This document shows positions 7,244-26,830 of a stretch of DNA of 64,000 bases, one piece after another (the stretch's first letter is position 1; every line of letters starts with the position of its first letter). The stretch spans positions 1,759,001-1,823,000 of the forward strand of contig NZ_AP018560.1 in the NCBI RefSeq assembly GCF_003967035.1, written 5' to 3'. Under the pieces are notes generated by a model. The model was not told the origin of the DNA, did not search any database, and saw only the letters and a program-made list of their open reading frames with translations. The position numbers and the translations under genes are program-made. The stretch comes from Aerosticca soli. Lineage in GTDB: Bacteria > Pseudomonadota > Gammaproteobacteria > Xanthomonadales > Rhodanobacteraceae.

Positions 7244-9247
7244 GTGATCGATCGTCCAGCCGACAGCGCGCAGAAGCGCACCGAACTCACCCTGCGCGGC
7301 ATCCTCATCGGCGTGGTGATCACCGTGGTGTTCACCGCCGCCAACGTGTTCTTCGGCCTGAAGGCCGGGCTCACCTTCGCCACCTCGATTCCGGCGGCGG
7401 TGCTGTCGATGGCGCTGCTGCGCGGTTTCCGCGATTCGAGCATCCAGGAAAACAACATCGTGCAGACGATCGCCTCGGCGGCCGGCACGCTGTCCTCGAT
7501 CATCTTCGTCCTGCCGGGCATGATCATGATCGGCTGGTGGAGCGGCTTTCCGTTCTGGATCTCCTTCGCGGTGTGCGCGCTCGGCGGCGTGCTCGGCGTG
7601 ATGTATTCCATCCCGCTGCGCCGCGCGCTGGTCACCGGCTCGGACCTGCCCTATCCCGAAGGCGTGGCCTGCGCCGAGGTGCTCAAGGTCGGCAGCGGCG
7701 ACGAGCGCACCAACGCCACCGGGGAAAGCCGCGCCGGCCTGTTCGCGGTGGTCGGGGGCGCGGTGGTGTCGGCGGTGTTCGCGGTGGTGGTGGCCACGCA
7801 GGTTTTCGCCAGCGACGTGGTCGGCTATTTCCGGCTCGGCCGGCGCGGCGCGGTGAGCGGCTTCGATCTCAGCCTGTCGTTCGCGCTGTTCGCCATCGGC
7901 CATCTGGTCGGGCTGTCGGTCGGCATCGCGATGCTGATCGGCGCGCTGATCGGCTGGGGCTGGGGCGTGCCGCACTATTCCCTGCTGGCCGGTGACCTTG
8001 CCACCGCGGCGGCGGATCTGGCGCAGGCGACCTGGAGCCACAAGGTGCGCTTCGTCGGTGCCGGCGCGATCGGCGTGTCGGCGATCTGGACGCTGGCCAA
8101 ACTGGTCAAGCCGGTCATCGGCGGCCTGTCCGGCGCGATGGCCGCCGCGCGCGTGCGCAAGGCCGGTCGCGCCGACAGCCTGCCGCGCACCGAGCGCGAC
8201 CTGCCGATCGGCATCGTCGGCCTCATCACCCTGCTCTGTTTCCTGCCGATCGCCTGGCTGCTCGGCTATTTCGCCCGCACCAGCGGCCTCGGCGAGCACA
8301 CGATGCTGCTGGCGATCGGCGGCGTCGCCTTCGTCGTGCTGATGGGGTTTTTCGTTTCCACCGTGTGCGGCTACATGGCAGGGCTGATCGGCTCGTCCAA
8401 CAGTCCGCTCTCGGGCGTGGGCATCCTGGTGGTGATCGCCGCCGCGCTGCTGCTGGTGCTCTTCGTCAAGCCGCACGTCGACGCGCAGGCGGGCAAGGCG
8501 CTGGTGGCCTTCGCGCTGTTCATCACCTCGGTGGTGTTCACCGTCGCCGCGATCGCCAACAACAATCTGCAGGATCTCAAGACCGGCCAGCTGGTCGACG
8601 CCACGCCGTGGAAGCAGCAGGTGGCGCTGGTGATCGGCGTGGTCGCCGGCGCCGCGGTGATTCCGCCGGTGCTGGACCTGGTCAACAAGGCCTACGGTTT
8701 CGCCGGCATGCCCGGTGCCGGCCCATCCGCGCTGCCCGCGCCGCAGGCCGGGCTGATTTCCGCGCTGGGCCGCGGCGTGATCCAGGGCGACATCGACTGG
8801 AGCCTGATCGAAGTGGGCGCGCTGATCGGCGTGGCCGTGATCGTGCTCGACGCGCTGCTGGCACGGACGACCAAACAGCTGCGGCTGCCGCCGCTCGCCG
8901 TGGGCCTCGGCATCTATCTGCCGACCAGCAGCACGCTGATGGTGGTGGTCGGCGCCGTGGTCGGCTGGTATTTCGAGCGCCGTGCCGGGCGCAGCCCCAG
9001 GCCGGAGGCGACTAGGCAGCTGGGCGTGCTGCTCGCCTCCGGGCTGATCGTGGGCGAGAGCATCATCGGCGTGGTGATCGCGGCGGTGGTGGCCTTCTCC
9101 GGCCGCGCCGCGCCGCTGGCGCTGGTCGGCCCGGGCTTTGCCGATACCGCGATCTTCCTCGGCGCGGCGGTGTTCGCCGGCCTGGTGTTCGCGCTCTATC
9201 GCTGGATCTGGCGCATGGCGATACGCGGACAGGCCGGCCGGACATGA
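7244..9247 (+). CDS. OPT-family oligopeptide transporter
   Basis: The product of about 667 residues is a polytopic inner-membrane protein of the OPT superfamily. Typical stretches are ELTLRGILIGVVITVVFTA, the NVFFGLKAGLTFATSIPAA segment, SSIQENNIVQTIASAAG and GSSNSPLSGVGIL. Around 14-16 hydrophobic segments can be counted. Bacterial members are thought to import small peptides, or metal chelates in the YSL branch, using the proton gradient; the substrate here is unknown. I chose the GTG at 7244 because AGGGG lies seven bases upstream and the N-terminus then matches the family. ATG codons at 7187 and 7208 are in frame but have weaker ribosome sites. The gene overlaps the ABC exporter gene by four bases (ATGA). 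Confidence 0.9.
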   Translation: MIDRPADSAQKRTELTLRGILIGVVITVVFTAANVFFGLKAGLTFATSIPAAVLSMALLRGFRDSSIQENNIVQTIASAAGTLSSIIFVLPGMIMIGWWSGFPFWISFAVCALGGVLGVMYSIPLRRALVTGSDLPYPEGVACAEVLKVGSGDERTNATGESRAGLFAVVGGAVVSAVFAVVVATQVFASDVVGYFRLGRRGAVSGFDLSLSFALFAIGHLVGLSVGIAMLIGALIGWGWGVPHYSLLAGDLATAAADLAQATWSHKVRFVGAGAIGVSAIWTLAKLVKPVIGGLSGAMAAARVRKAGRADSLPRTERDLPIGIVGLITLLCFLPIAWLLGYFARTSGLGEHTMLLAIGGVAFVVLMGFFVSTVCGYMAGLIGSSNSPLSGVGILVVIAAALLLVLFVKPHVDAQAGKALVAFALFITSVVFTVAAIANNNLQDLKTGQLVDATPWKQQVALVIGVVAGAAVIPPVLDLVNKAYGFAGMPGAGPSALPAPQAGLISALGRGVIQGDIDWSLIEVGALIGVAVIVLDALLARTTKQLRLPPLAVGLGIYLPTSSTLMVVVGAVVGWYFERRAGRSPRPEATRQLGVLLASGLIVGESIIGVVIAAVVAFSGRAAPLALVGPGFADTAIFLGAAVFAGLVFALYRWIWRMAIRGQAGRT

Positions 9248-11043
9248 CGTCCGCGCCCGGCGATCGGCCGCCTCCCGATGCGCATGCGCCGGCCCGCCGG
9301 CTCGGCTCGCTGCGCCGGCTGTGGCCGTTCGTCCAGCCGCAGCGTCGCCTGCTCGTCGGCTGGCTGGTGTTCCTCGCGCTGTCCTCCGCCGCCACGCTGG
9401 TGCTGCCGACCACCGTGCGGCGGATGATCGACCACGGCTTCCGCAACTCCAGCGCGGCGGCGATCAACGCGAGCTTTCTCGGCCTGTTCGCGGTGGCGCT
9501 GGTGCTGGCCTTCGCCAGCGCCGCGCGCTTCTACTGCATCAGCCTGCTCGGCGAGCGCACGCTGGCCGCCCTGCGCGCCAGGCTGTACGAGCACGTGATC
9601 GGGCTGGACGTGAGTTTTTTCGAGCGTACCCGGGTGGGCGAGCTGATCTCGCGCCTGGGCACCGACACCGAGGTGGTGCAGGCGCTGGTCGGCTCGGGCA
9701 TCTCGGTGGCACTGCGCAGCGCGGTGATGCTGGTCGGCGCCACGGTGATGATGGTGTGGACCAGCCCGCGGCTGGCCGGGCTCACCGCGCTGGTGATCCC
9801 GGCGGTGGTCTTGCCGATCCTCGTCTTCGGCCGGCGCGTGCAAAAGCTCTCGCGGGCGAGCCAGGACCGCCTGGCCGATGCCGCCGCGATCGCCAACGAG
9901 ACGCTCAACGCCGCCACCGCGGTGAAGGCCTATGCGCGCGAGCCGATCGAGAGCGCCCGCTACGCGCAGGCGATCATGCGTGCACTCGCCACCGCACGCC
10001 AGCGCATCGCCACCCGCGCGGTGCTGACGGCGGTGGTGATCACGCTGTTCTTCGGCGCCATCGCCCTGGTGCTGTGGGCCGGGGCGCGCGACGTGCTGGC
10101 CGGCACGCTGGATGCCGGCGTGCTGGCGCAGTTCGTGGTCTATGCGATCCTCTCGGCCGGCTCGCTGATGGGGCTTTCGGAAGTGTGGGGCGACGTGCTG
10201 CGCGCGGCCGGAGCGATGGAACGGATCGGCGAACTGTTCGGCGAGCGTCCGTCGATCACCGACCCGCCGGCGCCGGTGCCGTTGCCGCGACCGCTGCGCG
10301 GCGAGGTGGTGTTCGCGCAGGTCGGCTTTCACTATCCGACCCGGCCCGAGGCGCCGGCGGTGCACGATTTCGATCTCGCCATCCGGCCGGGCGAGACGGT
10401 GGCGCTGGTCGGTCCTTCCGGCGCCGGCAAGAGCACCGTGCTGGCCTTGTTGCTGCGCTTCTACGACCCGCAGCGGGGACACATCACGCTGGACGGGATC
10501 GACCTGCGCCGATTCGCGCTGCGCGACCTGCGCGGGGCGATCGCGCTGGTGCCGCAGGACGTGGCGATCTTCGCCGGCTCGGTCGCCGACAACATCCGCT
10601 TCGGTCGCCAGGAAGCGAGCGACGAAGCCGTGCGCGAAGCCGCCCGCGCCGCCGAGGCGCACGAGTTCATCGAGGCGCTGCCGCAGGGCTATGCCACCGA
10701 GCTCGGCGAGCGCGGCGTGCGCCTGTCCGGCGGTCAGCGTCAGCGCATCGCCATTGCACGGGCGATCCTGCGCGATGCGCCGATCCTGTTGCTCGACGAG
10801 GCCACCTCGGCGCTGGATGCGCAGTCCGAGGCGGCGATCCAGCAGGCCCTGGCGCGGCTGGAGACGGGCCGCACCACGCTGGTCATCGCGCACCGGCTGG
10901 CCACCGTGCAGCGCGCCGACCGCATCGTGGTGATGGACGGCGGGCGCATCGTCGCGCAGGGCACGCATGCCTCGCTGCTGGCCGAGGGCGGGCTCTATGC
11001 CGAACTCGCCCGGCTGCAGTTCACCGCGCAGCCGGCGGCCTGA
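9244..11043 (+). CDS. ABC exporter, fused membrane and ATPase domains (MsbA-like)
   Basis: The 599-residue half-transporter has an N-terminal six-helix membrane domain (residues about 35-320) followed by an ATPase domain. The ATPase has Walker A GPSGAGKST, Q-loop VPQDVAIF, signature LSGGQRQR, Walker B ILLLDEATS and the switch histidine in IAHRLA. Such proteins work as homodimers in the inner membrane and export lipids, lipid A or drugs. It resembles the MsbA/multidrug group and eukaryotic TAP-like proteins. It is not the canonical msbA locus, since lpxK is not adjacent. The start codon overlaps the stop of the OPT gene, suggesting coupled translation. It ends three bases before the convergent fabV stop. 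The substrate is unknown. Confidence 0.9.
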   Translation: MTSAPGDRPPPDAHAPARRLGSLRRLWPFVQPQRRLLVGWLVFLALSSAATLVLPTTVRRMIDHGFRNSSAAAINASFLGLFAVALVLAFASAARFYCISLLGERTLAALRARLYEHVIGLDVSFFERTRVGELISRLGTDTEVVQALVGSGISVALRSAVMLVGATVMMVWTSPRLAGLTALVIPAVVLPILVFGRRVQKLSRASQDRLADAAAIANETLNAATAVKAYAREPIESARYAQAIMRALATARQRIATRAVLTAVVITLFFGAIALVLWAGARDVLAGTLDAGVLAQFVVYAILSAGSLMGLSEVWGDVLRAAGAMERIGELFGERPSITDPPAPVPLPRPLRGEVVFAQVGFHYPTRPEAPAVHDFDLAIRPGETVALVGPSGAGKSTVLALLLRFYDPQRGHITLDGIDLRRFALRDLRGAIALVPQDVAIFAGSVADNIRFGRQEASDEAVREAARAAEAHEFIEALPQGYATELGERGVRLSGGQRQRIAIARAILRDAPILLLDEATSALDAQSEAAIQQALARLETGRTTLVIAHRLATVQRADRIVVMDGGRIVAQGTHASLLAEGGLYAELARLQFTAQPAA

Positions 11044-11046
11044 ACC

Positions 11047-12258
11047 TCAAGGGGTCAGCTCGATGACGTCGAAGCGCCGGTCGGCATCGACGTCGGCATC
11101 GTAGTCGACGTCCGTGCGACCGAACCCGAACAGTTTCAGGAAGTCGTGTTTGTAGCCGGCGTAATCGGTGAGCTGGTAGAGATTCTCGGTGGTGACCTTG
11201 GGCCACAGCGCCTTGACCGCCTCCTGCACGTCCTCGCGCAATTCCCAGTCGTCCAGGCGCAGGCGGCCTTCGGCGTCGGTCGGCGGCGGCGCGCCGTCCT
11301 GGCGGTACAGGCGATCGCGGAACAGGCGGTTGGCCTGCTCGATGGTGCCCTCGTGCAGCCCCTTCTCCTTCATCACCTTGAACACCAGCGAGACGTAGAG
11401 CGGGATCACCGGGATCGCCGCGCTGGCCTGGGTCACGACCGACTTCATCACGCCGACGTAGGCGGCAAGCCCGGCATGGCGCGCGGCCAGCGCCCGCGCG
11501 GTCGCTTCCAGATGCTGCTTGGCGCGGCCGAGCGTGCCGTGCCAGTAGATCGGCCAGGTGATCGAGGTGCCGACGTAGCTGTAGGCGAGCGTGACTGCCC
11601 GCGGCGCCAGCAGGCCGGCGGCGGCGAGCGCGTCGATCCACAGCGCCCAGTCTTCCCCGCCCATCACCTTGACGGTGTCCTCGATCTCTTTCTCGGTGGC
11701 CGGCTCGACAGTCACCTCGACCACGCTGTCGCGGTTGGTGTCGATCGAGGTCGCGGTGAACGGCGCGCCGATCGGCTTGATCGCCGAACGCACCACCTCG
11801 CCGCTGTCCGGCAGCTTGCGCACCGGCGAGGCCAGCGAATAGACCACGAGATCGATCGGGCCGCCCATCTCGCGGCGGATGAGTTCGATCGCCTGCTCGC
11901 GGGTGGCGTCGGCGAAGGCGTCGGCGTTGATCGAGCGGCTGTACAGCCCGGCCTGCTTGGCGTAGGCATCGAAGGCGGCGGCGTTATACCAGCCGGCGGT
12001 GCCGGTCTTGGTCAGGCTGGAGGGCTTTTCGAAAAACACCCCGAGCGTGGCCGCGCCATAGCCGAAGGCGGCGGTGATGCGCGAGGCCAGGCCATAGCCG
12101 GTCGAGGCGCCGATCACCAGCACGCGCTTGGGTCCGGCGCCGAGGCCGCCCTGGGCGCGGGTGATGTCGATCTGTTCCAGCACGTTGCGCTCGCAGCCCA
12201 CCGGATGGGCGGTGGTGCAGATGAAGCCGCGTACCTTGGGATGGATGATCACGCGCAA
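11047..12258 (-). CDS. fabV: Trans-2-enoyl-ACP/CoA reductase FabV
   Basis: The 403-residue enzyme reduces the enoyl double bond in each cycle of type II fatty acid synthesis using NADH. The length is right for FabV (about 400) and too long for FabI (about 260). The Rossmann region [16 protein letters not shown] starts near residue 46, and the FabV-specific catalytic pattern Tyr-x8-Lys is visible as Tyr238 to Lys247 in [13 protein letters not shown]. The N-terminal [19 protein letters not shown] is characteristic. FabV is common in Xanthomonas and Pseudomonas and is typically insensitive to triclosan. It stands alone: convergent with the ABC exporter and preceded by 219 bases that also form the end of the treY transcript. 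Confidence 0.96.
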   Translation of the reverse strand: MRVIIHPKVRGFICTTAHPVGCERNVLEQIDITRAQGGLGAGPKRVLVIGASTGYGLASRITAAFGYGAATLGVFFEKPSSLTKTGTAGWYNAAAFDAYAKQAGLYSRSINADAFADATREQAIELIRREMGGPIDLVVYSLASPVRKLPDSGEVVRSAIKPIGAPFTATSIDTNRDSVVEVTVEPATEKEIEDTVKVMGGEDWALWIDALAAAGLLAPRAVTLAYSYVGTSITWPIYWHGTLGRAKQHLEATARALAARHAGLAAYVGVMKSVVTQASAAIPVIPLYVSLVFKVMKEKGLHEGTIEQANRLFRDRLYRQDGAPPPTDAEGRLRLDDWELREDVQEAVKALWPKVTTENLYQLTDYAGYKHDFLKLFGFGRTDVDYDADVDADRRFDVIELTP

Positions 12259-12477
12259 GTCTCCGCCGTTGTCAGGAAAAGGGATGACGACAAGCGCGCA
12301 AGTCTAACCGCTACCGGCAGCCGGCCTACAGCGGTCGCGCCGGGCGATCGCCACTCGGGACGATGGTGCAAGGCCGAAAGCGCACGGCCACGCGGCAGGC
12401 CCGCACGCCATGGGCGAAGCCTCGATGGGCACGCGGCTTCGGTCGATGGCGCCGAGCGCCGCGCGGTGGGCTTTGCG

Positions 12478-15152
<2,675 letters not shown>

Positions 15153-15156
<4 letters not shown>

Positions 15157-17246
15157 GCGGGCCTCCGTGCCTCTTCGAGCGCCCGGCAGCAGGCCTGCGC
15201 CACCGAGCCGTCCAGCAGCTTGGCCGCGCTTTCCGGCAGGCGGCGGCGCCAGTTCGGGTGCACCGCGTCGGTGGGCCCGGGCAAGTTGGGTTGCTCGGGT
15301 ACGGCGAGCAGGTCCTCCGCCGGGATCACCACCAGCGGCGCCGGTGTGCGGGCGACGTGGGCGACCGCGGCGATGGCCACGGTCGCGCCATCCTCAGGCG
15401 GCGGCGGGCGATGTTCGTCGGGCGCCTCCACCGCCACCGCCGCGGCCCCGGAGGCGCACAAGGCGCGCCACAGCCGGCCGCGATCGACCGCGCGCTCAGC
15501 CGTCTCGTCCACGCCCGGCTCGGCCAGGCCGGCACGGGCGCGCCATTCGATGTCGCGTCCGCTCCACCAGCCGGCCACGGTCGGCACGTCGTGCGTGCTG
15601 GTCGTCGCCATGGCCGCCGGCGACCAGTATTGCGGCGCGATGAAGCCGCGGTCCTGCGCGCGCTCGAACCACAGCACGCGGATGCCGAGCACGCCGGCCT
15701 CGGCGATGCGCTCGCGGAAATCCGCCGGGACCGTGCCCAGATCCTCGCCGACCACGATGGCGCGGGCACGGTGGGATTCCAGCGCCAGCAGCCGCAGCAG
15801 GCTGTCCAGCGGATAGCGCACGTAGGCGCCCTCGGTCGCGCCGGCGCCGTGCGGCACCAGCCACAGGCGCTTGAGACCGAGCACGTGATCGATGCGCACG
15901 CCGCCGGCATGCGCCAGCGCCGCGCGCAACATGGCCAGGTAGCCGGCAAAGCCGCTGCGCTCGAGGCCGAGCGGCGAGAAGGTGGTGAGCCCCCAGTCCT
16001 GACCGTTGCGGTTGAGCAGATCGGGCGGCGCGCCGATCGACAGGCCGCGCAGCATCTCGTCCTGGTGGCTCCAGGCCTGGCTGCCGCCGGCATCGCTGCC
16101 GACGGCCAGGTCGGTGATGAGGCCGATACCCATGCCGGCCTCGCGCGTCGCGCGCTGCGTCGCCGCCAGCGCGCGCGTGGCCAGCCACTGCAGGAAGGCG
16201 TGGAAGGTCACATCAGTGACGTGCTGACGGGCGAACTCGGCCACCGCCGGGCTGGCCGGGTCGTGATAGGCCGCCGGCCAAGCCTGCCAGCCACTGGTGC
16301 CGTGATGGGCGCGGAAATAGCCGTGCAGGGCCTCGAAACGGGCATGCCGTTCCAGCGGTTCGCCGTGCGCGTCACGGAAAGCCTGGAACTCGCGGTTGTG
16401 CGCCGAGTCGATCGAGAAACCCTGGAAAAGCTCGCGCAGCAGGGTCATCCGCGCATGCGCCGCGCGCGGCCAGTCGATCAGCTCCAGCCATTCGAGCTCG
16501 GCCAGTTCCTGGCGCAGGTTGTGCGCATCGGCCAGCCGGCGCAGGGTGTCCACCCCGCAGATGGTGGCCGGATCGACGTAGAGCGGGTTGAGGAACAGCC
16601 GGCTGGACGGCGCATACGGGCTGTAGCGCTCCGGTTCGGCGGCGAACAGCGCATGGATCGGGCTGATGGTGATGGCGTCGGCACCCTGCGCGGCGGCGGC
16701 ACGGGCGGCCATTTCCAGCGCGGTGAAGTCACCGAGGCCGCCGTCGTTGGGTCGGCGCAGGCTGGCCAGTTGCGTGGCCATGCCCCAGGGTCTGCGCCGG
16801 CCGGCGATGTCCGCCACGCCGAAGGCGCGCGGCGGCGCGAGGGCGAGCTGGCAGGACTCCTCGTCGAGCAGCAGACGGTAATAGCCGGGCCGGGCCGGCA
16901 TCGGCAGCTGATGCTCGCCGGCTTCGAGCCGGCCTTCCCCGACTACGGCGCCCTGCTCGTCCTCGATGCGCCAACGCCGCGCGGCGCCGCTTCCGGGCAC
17001 CGCCAGCCGGCCGCCGGCATCGCTCACCGCGAGCACCGGCAGGGCATGCGCGGCGCGCGTCTGCTGCAGCCGGGCGAAACTGGCCTCGAGTTCGTAAGGG
17101 TCGCCGCAGGGCAGACCGAAGGCGGCCAGCACGGCCTGCAAGGTGGGCAGGGCGACCACCTGCGGCTGGTCGTTGGCATCGCGCCAGTGCACGTCGATGC
17201 CGGCAGCCTCGGCCAGCGCTGCGACGCCTGCGTCGAAATCGTTCAT
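15153..17246 (-). CDS. malQ: 4-alpha-glucanotransferase (amylomaltase)
   Basis: The product of 697 residues is a GH77 disproportionating enzyme that moves glucan segments between maltodextrins. The GH77 core includes ASLRRPNDGGLGDF, YSPYAPSSRLFLNPLYVD, the nucleophile region GGVRIDHVLGLKRLWLVP, the acid/base segment VVGEDLGTVP and STHDVPTVAGWW. An N-terminal extension of about 150 residues precedes the barrel, as in the long bacterial MalQ group. The ATG at 17246 was chosen because it overlaps the treZ TGA as ATGA and gives the family length; upstream sequence in this frame is shadow coding. In this operon it probably remodels the short chains left by GlgX and TreY/TreZ. Confidence 0.94.
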
Positions 17247-19008
17247 GTCGCCGGTTCCAGAAAGACCAGGGTCGTGGCCGCAGGCAGGCGGCCGTGGATG
17301 AAGGCCGTGATCGCGGCCGGATCGCCGTGCAGCCAGTTCACCGCCGGCGGCGGATCGCCGACCAGGGCGAGATCCTCGGTGCCGAGATTGCTGTAGACGC
17401 TGAGCCGCTGCGGACCGAGCTGCCAGTGCGCACGCAAGGCGGCGCGCCCGAGCGTGCGGGCGCCCAGCGCATGGGTCTGCTCCAGGTGCGGCACCAGATG
17501 GCGATGGCGCAGCTCGAGCAGCCGCCGGACCTGCGCCAGCCGCGCCTGGCCCTGCGCGCTGCACGCCTCGGCCGGGTCCGGCCGCGAGCGCTCGAAAGTG
17601 GCCGGATCGTTGGGGTCTGGCACCGCCTCACCGCTGAAGGCGGAGAACTCGGCGAATTCCTTGCGCCGCCCCTCGCGTACCGCGGTGCGCAACGCTTCCT
17701 GCTGATAGTCGGTGAAGAACAGGAACGGCGTGCGGCTGCCCCATTCCTCGCCCATGAACAACAGCGGCACCGCGGGCGTCAGCAGCAGCAGGGCGAGCGC
17801 GGCCTCCACCCGCGGGGCATCGACCAGCGTGGTCAAGCGTTCGCCGAGCGCGCGGTTGCCGACCTGGTCGTGGTTCTGCAGGAAATCGACGAAGCACAGC
17901 GGCGACAGACCGGCGCTGGGCTCGCCGCGGGGTTTGCCGCGCATCGCCTCGCCCTGCCAGGCGAAGCCTTCGGCCAGGCAGCGGCGCAGATGGCCGAGCG
18001 GATCGTCGGCATAGGCACCGTAATAGCCGGCTTGCTCGCCGGTGAGCAGCACGTGCAGCGCGTTGTGGAAGTCGTCGTTCCACTGCGCATCGAAGCGACC
18101 CGCGCCGAGCAGGTGCGCCTGGTTGGCCTCGTTTTCCAGGACGAGATGCACCTGGCGGTCGGTGATCGCCATGCGTATGTGGCGGGCGAAGGCGGACAGC
18201 CAATCGGGATGGCCGATCGCGTGCACCGCGTCCAGGCGCAGGCCGTCGAAGCGGTATTCCTGCAGCCAGTACAGCGCGTTGTGCAGGAAGAAGTCGCCGA
18301 CCGGCTGCAGCCCGACGTTGATCGCCGCGCCCCAGGGCGTGTGCGGGCCATCGTCGCGGAAAAAGGCCGATGCGTATTGACCGAGATAATTGCCGTCCGG
18401 CCCGAAATGGTTGTAGACGACGTCGAGGATGAGCATGAGGCCGAGACCGTGCGCGGCATCGACCAGCGCCTTCAATTCATCGGGCGTGCCGTAGACCGCC
18501 GCCGGCGCGTAGGGCAGCACGCCGTCGTAGCCCCAGTTGCGGGTGCCCGGAAACTGCGCGATCGGCATCAGCTCGATCGCGGTGACACCGAGCTCGCGCA
18601 GCCTGGGCAGCGCCTCGCGCACCCCATTGAAGCCGCCGAACAGGCCCACGTGCAGTTCGTAGACCACCGCCTCGCGCCACGGCCGGCCGCGCCACTCGGG
18701 ATGCTGCCAGGCATAGGCGACCGGATCGACCACGACGCTCGACCCGTGCACGTCACCGCCGGCCTGCAGCCGCGAGGCCGGGTCCGGCACCAAGAGATCG
18801 GGCCGCACCCGGTAGCGGTAGCCGGTGCCGGCCGGCGCCCGGTGACGGCAGGCATGCCAGCCTTCGCCGATCGCCTGCATCGGCACCCGCTCGCCGCTGT
18901 CGAGTTCGAGCTCGACCTGGGCGACGTCCGGCGCCCATAGCCGGAAACGGGTCTCCCCACCGGGTTGCAGTTCGGCCCCGAAGGGCATGGCGTGGCGAAA
19001 ATGCGTGG

Positions 19009-19012
<4 letters not shown>
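17243..19012 (-). CDS. treZ: Maltooligosyl trehalose trehalohydrolase
   Basis: The 589-residue GH13 enzyme cleaves trehalose from maltooligosyl trehalose. An N-terminal CBM48-like domain (FRLWAPDVAQVELEL) leads into the barrel with VYELHVGLF, ELMPIAQFPGTRNWGYDGV, LDVVYNHFGPDGNYL, the nucleophile Asp261 in DGLRLDAVHAIG and the acid Glu293 in LVLENEANQAH. FFTDYQQEAL and GRRKEF in the C-terminal half are typical of TreZ and separate it from GlgB and GlgX. The ATG at 19012 overlaps the glgX stop codon (ATGA), and its own stop overlaps the malQ start, so translation of the three genes is probably coupled. Confidence 0.94.
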
Positions 19013-21252
<2,240 letters not shown>

Positions 21253-21318
21253 CGGAAGTGGCCTCCCTGTGGCGGGTCTGCAGGACGCGGCGCGCGGACC
21301 GCCGTGTGGGAAGGCCGA

Positions 21319-23498
21319 TCAGCCCGGCACGTAGATCACGGTTGCCAGCGGCGGCAATGTGAGCACGAGCGAATGGGGCTGTCCATGCGCGGGCACGGGT
21401 TCCGCCCAGGCCTCGCCCTGCCCCACGCCGGAACCGCCGTAGCCGGCCGCGTCGGTGTTGAGCGCCAGCCGCCAGCATCCTGCGTCGGGCACGCCGATGC
21501 GATAGTCGTGACGCGGCACCGGCGTCATATTGCTGATCACCAGCACGGGCACGGCGCCCTCGGCAAAACGCAGCCAGGCAAACACGCTGTTGGTGCTGTC
21601 ATCGCCCACCGTCCAGCGGAAACCGCGCGGATCGACGTCCCAGCCATGCAGCGCCGGCGTGCTACGCAGCAGGCGGTTCAGGTCGCGCAGCAAAAGCTGC
21701 ACGCCGCGATGGCGCGGGTCATCCAGCAGATGCCAGGGCAATTGGGCGTCGTGATTCCATTCGGTGGGCTGGGCCAGCTCGCCGCCGGCGAACAGCAGCT
21801 TCTTGCCTGGATGTCCCCACATGAAGCCGTAGTAGGCGCGCAGGTTGGCGAAACGCTGCCAGTCGTCGCCGGGCATGCGGCCGAGCAGGGAGCGCTTGCC
21901 GTGCACGACCTCGTCGTGCGAGAGCGGCAGCACGTAGTGCTCGGAATAGGCATACACCATGGCGAAGGTCATCTCGTGGTGATGCCAGCGGCGGTAGATG
22001 GGCTCACGCGACATGTATTGCAGGGTGTCGTGCATCCAGCCCATGTTCCATTTGTAGTCGAAGCCCAGCCCGCCCTCGGCCGGCGGCCGGGTCACGCCCG
22101 GCCAGGCGGTGGATTCCTCGGCAATGGTGAGCACGTCCGGGTGGTACTGGTGCAGCACGGTGTTGAAGCGTTTCAGGAAGGCGATGGCTTCCAGGTTCTC
22201 GCGACCGCCGTGGATGTTCGGGATCCATTCGCCCGGCCGGCGGCTGTAGTCGCGGTAGAGCATCGAGGCCACCGCGTCCACGCGCAGTCCGTCCACGTGA
22301 TAGCGCTCGGCCCAGGCCAGCGCGCTGCCGATGAGGAAACTGGAGACCTCGTTGCGGCCCAGGTTGTAGACCAGGGTGTTCCAGTCCGGATGGAAGCCCT
22401 CGCGCGGGTCGTCGTATTCGTAGAGCGCGGTGCCGTCGAAGCGGACCAGGCCGTGCGCATCGGTGGGAAAGTGCGCCGGCACCCAGTCGAGGATGACGCC
22501 GAGGCCGGCCTCGTGGCAGCGGTTGACGAAGCGCGCGAAGGCCTCCGGCGGACCGAAGCGCGCGCTCGGCGCGTACTGGCCGAGCGGCTGATACCCCCAG
22601 GAGCCGCCGAAGGGATGCTCGGCGATCGGCAACAGCTCGACATGGGTGAAGCCCATGCCGGTGACGTACGGGATGAGCCGCGCCGCCAGACCGTCCCAGT
22701 CCGGCGCCTGGCCGTCCTCGTCGCGCCACCAGGAGCCGGCGTGCAGTTCGTAGATGAGCAGGGACGAATCCAGCCGCTGCCGGCCGGCGCGCTCGCCCAT
22801 CCAGGCCTGGTCGGTCCATGGGAATGGCGTATCGTCGGCGACCACGGAGGCGGTCGCCGGCGGCGGCTCGGCGGCGCGGGCGAAGGGATCGGCCTTCTGG
22901 CGCACCACCTCATCGATGCCACGCACCTCGTATTTGTAACGCTCGCCGGCGCCGATGCCGGGCACGAAGATCTCCCAGACGCCGTAGGGAAGACGCAGGC
23001 GCATCGGATGGCGGCGACCGTCCCAGACGTTGAAATCGCCGATCACGCTGACCCGCCGCGCGTTGGGTGCCCAGACCGCGAACCGCACGCCGTCGATGCC
23101 ATCGATGCGCGCCGGATGGGCACCGAGCACGGTATCGGGGCGCGGGTGTTCGCCGCGGGCGAAGGCGGCCAGGTCGGCCTCGTCCAGCAGCAGGCCGAAG
23201 GCATAGGGGTCGTCCAGCTCCTGGATCGCTCCGTGCCAGTGCACGCGCAGCCGGTAGCGGCCCTGACCCGGCACCTCGCCGGCGAACAGGCCGTCGGGAT
23301 GGATGCGGGCAAGCGAGGCGAGCACCCGTCCCTGCGCATCGATGGCCTCCACCGCCTGCGCACCCGGCTGCAGGGTGCGCACGATGCGGTGGCCGTCGAC
23401 CTCGTGCGGGCCGAGCACCGCGAAGGGATCGCCGTGGCGCGCCGTGAGCAGCGCCTCGATGGCACCCGGATCGAGCAGGCCGATATCCGTCGAATCAC

Positions 23499-23502
<4 letters not shown>
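21319..23502 (-). CDS. glgB: 1,4-alpha-glucan branching enzyme
   Basis: The 727-residue protein introduces alpha-1,6 branches into alpha-glucan. Two N-terminal beta-sandwich modules are present: an N1 domain (about residues 10-120) and the CBM48 domain with [25 protein letters not shown] at 139-163. The GH13 barrel follows with [27 protein letters not shown], the nucleophile Asp409 in VDGLRVDAV, Glu462 in [10 protein letters not shown] and [10 protein letters not shown]. The length and double N-domain match the Escherichia coli-type GlgB. Its start overlaps the stop of the treS-mak gene. In this cluster the linear chains it branches are most likely made by GlgE. Confidence 0.96.
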
Positions 23503-26825
<3,323 letters not shown>

Positions 26826-26830
26826 GACCT

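Noticed and set aside
12259-12477. Additional small gene between fabV and treY
   Set aside because: No frame there has a plausible start, ribosome site or recognisable protein; it is most likely the fabV promoter and the end of the treY transcript.
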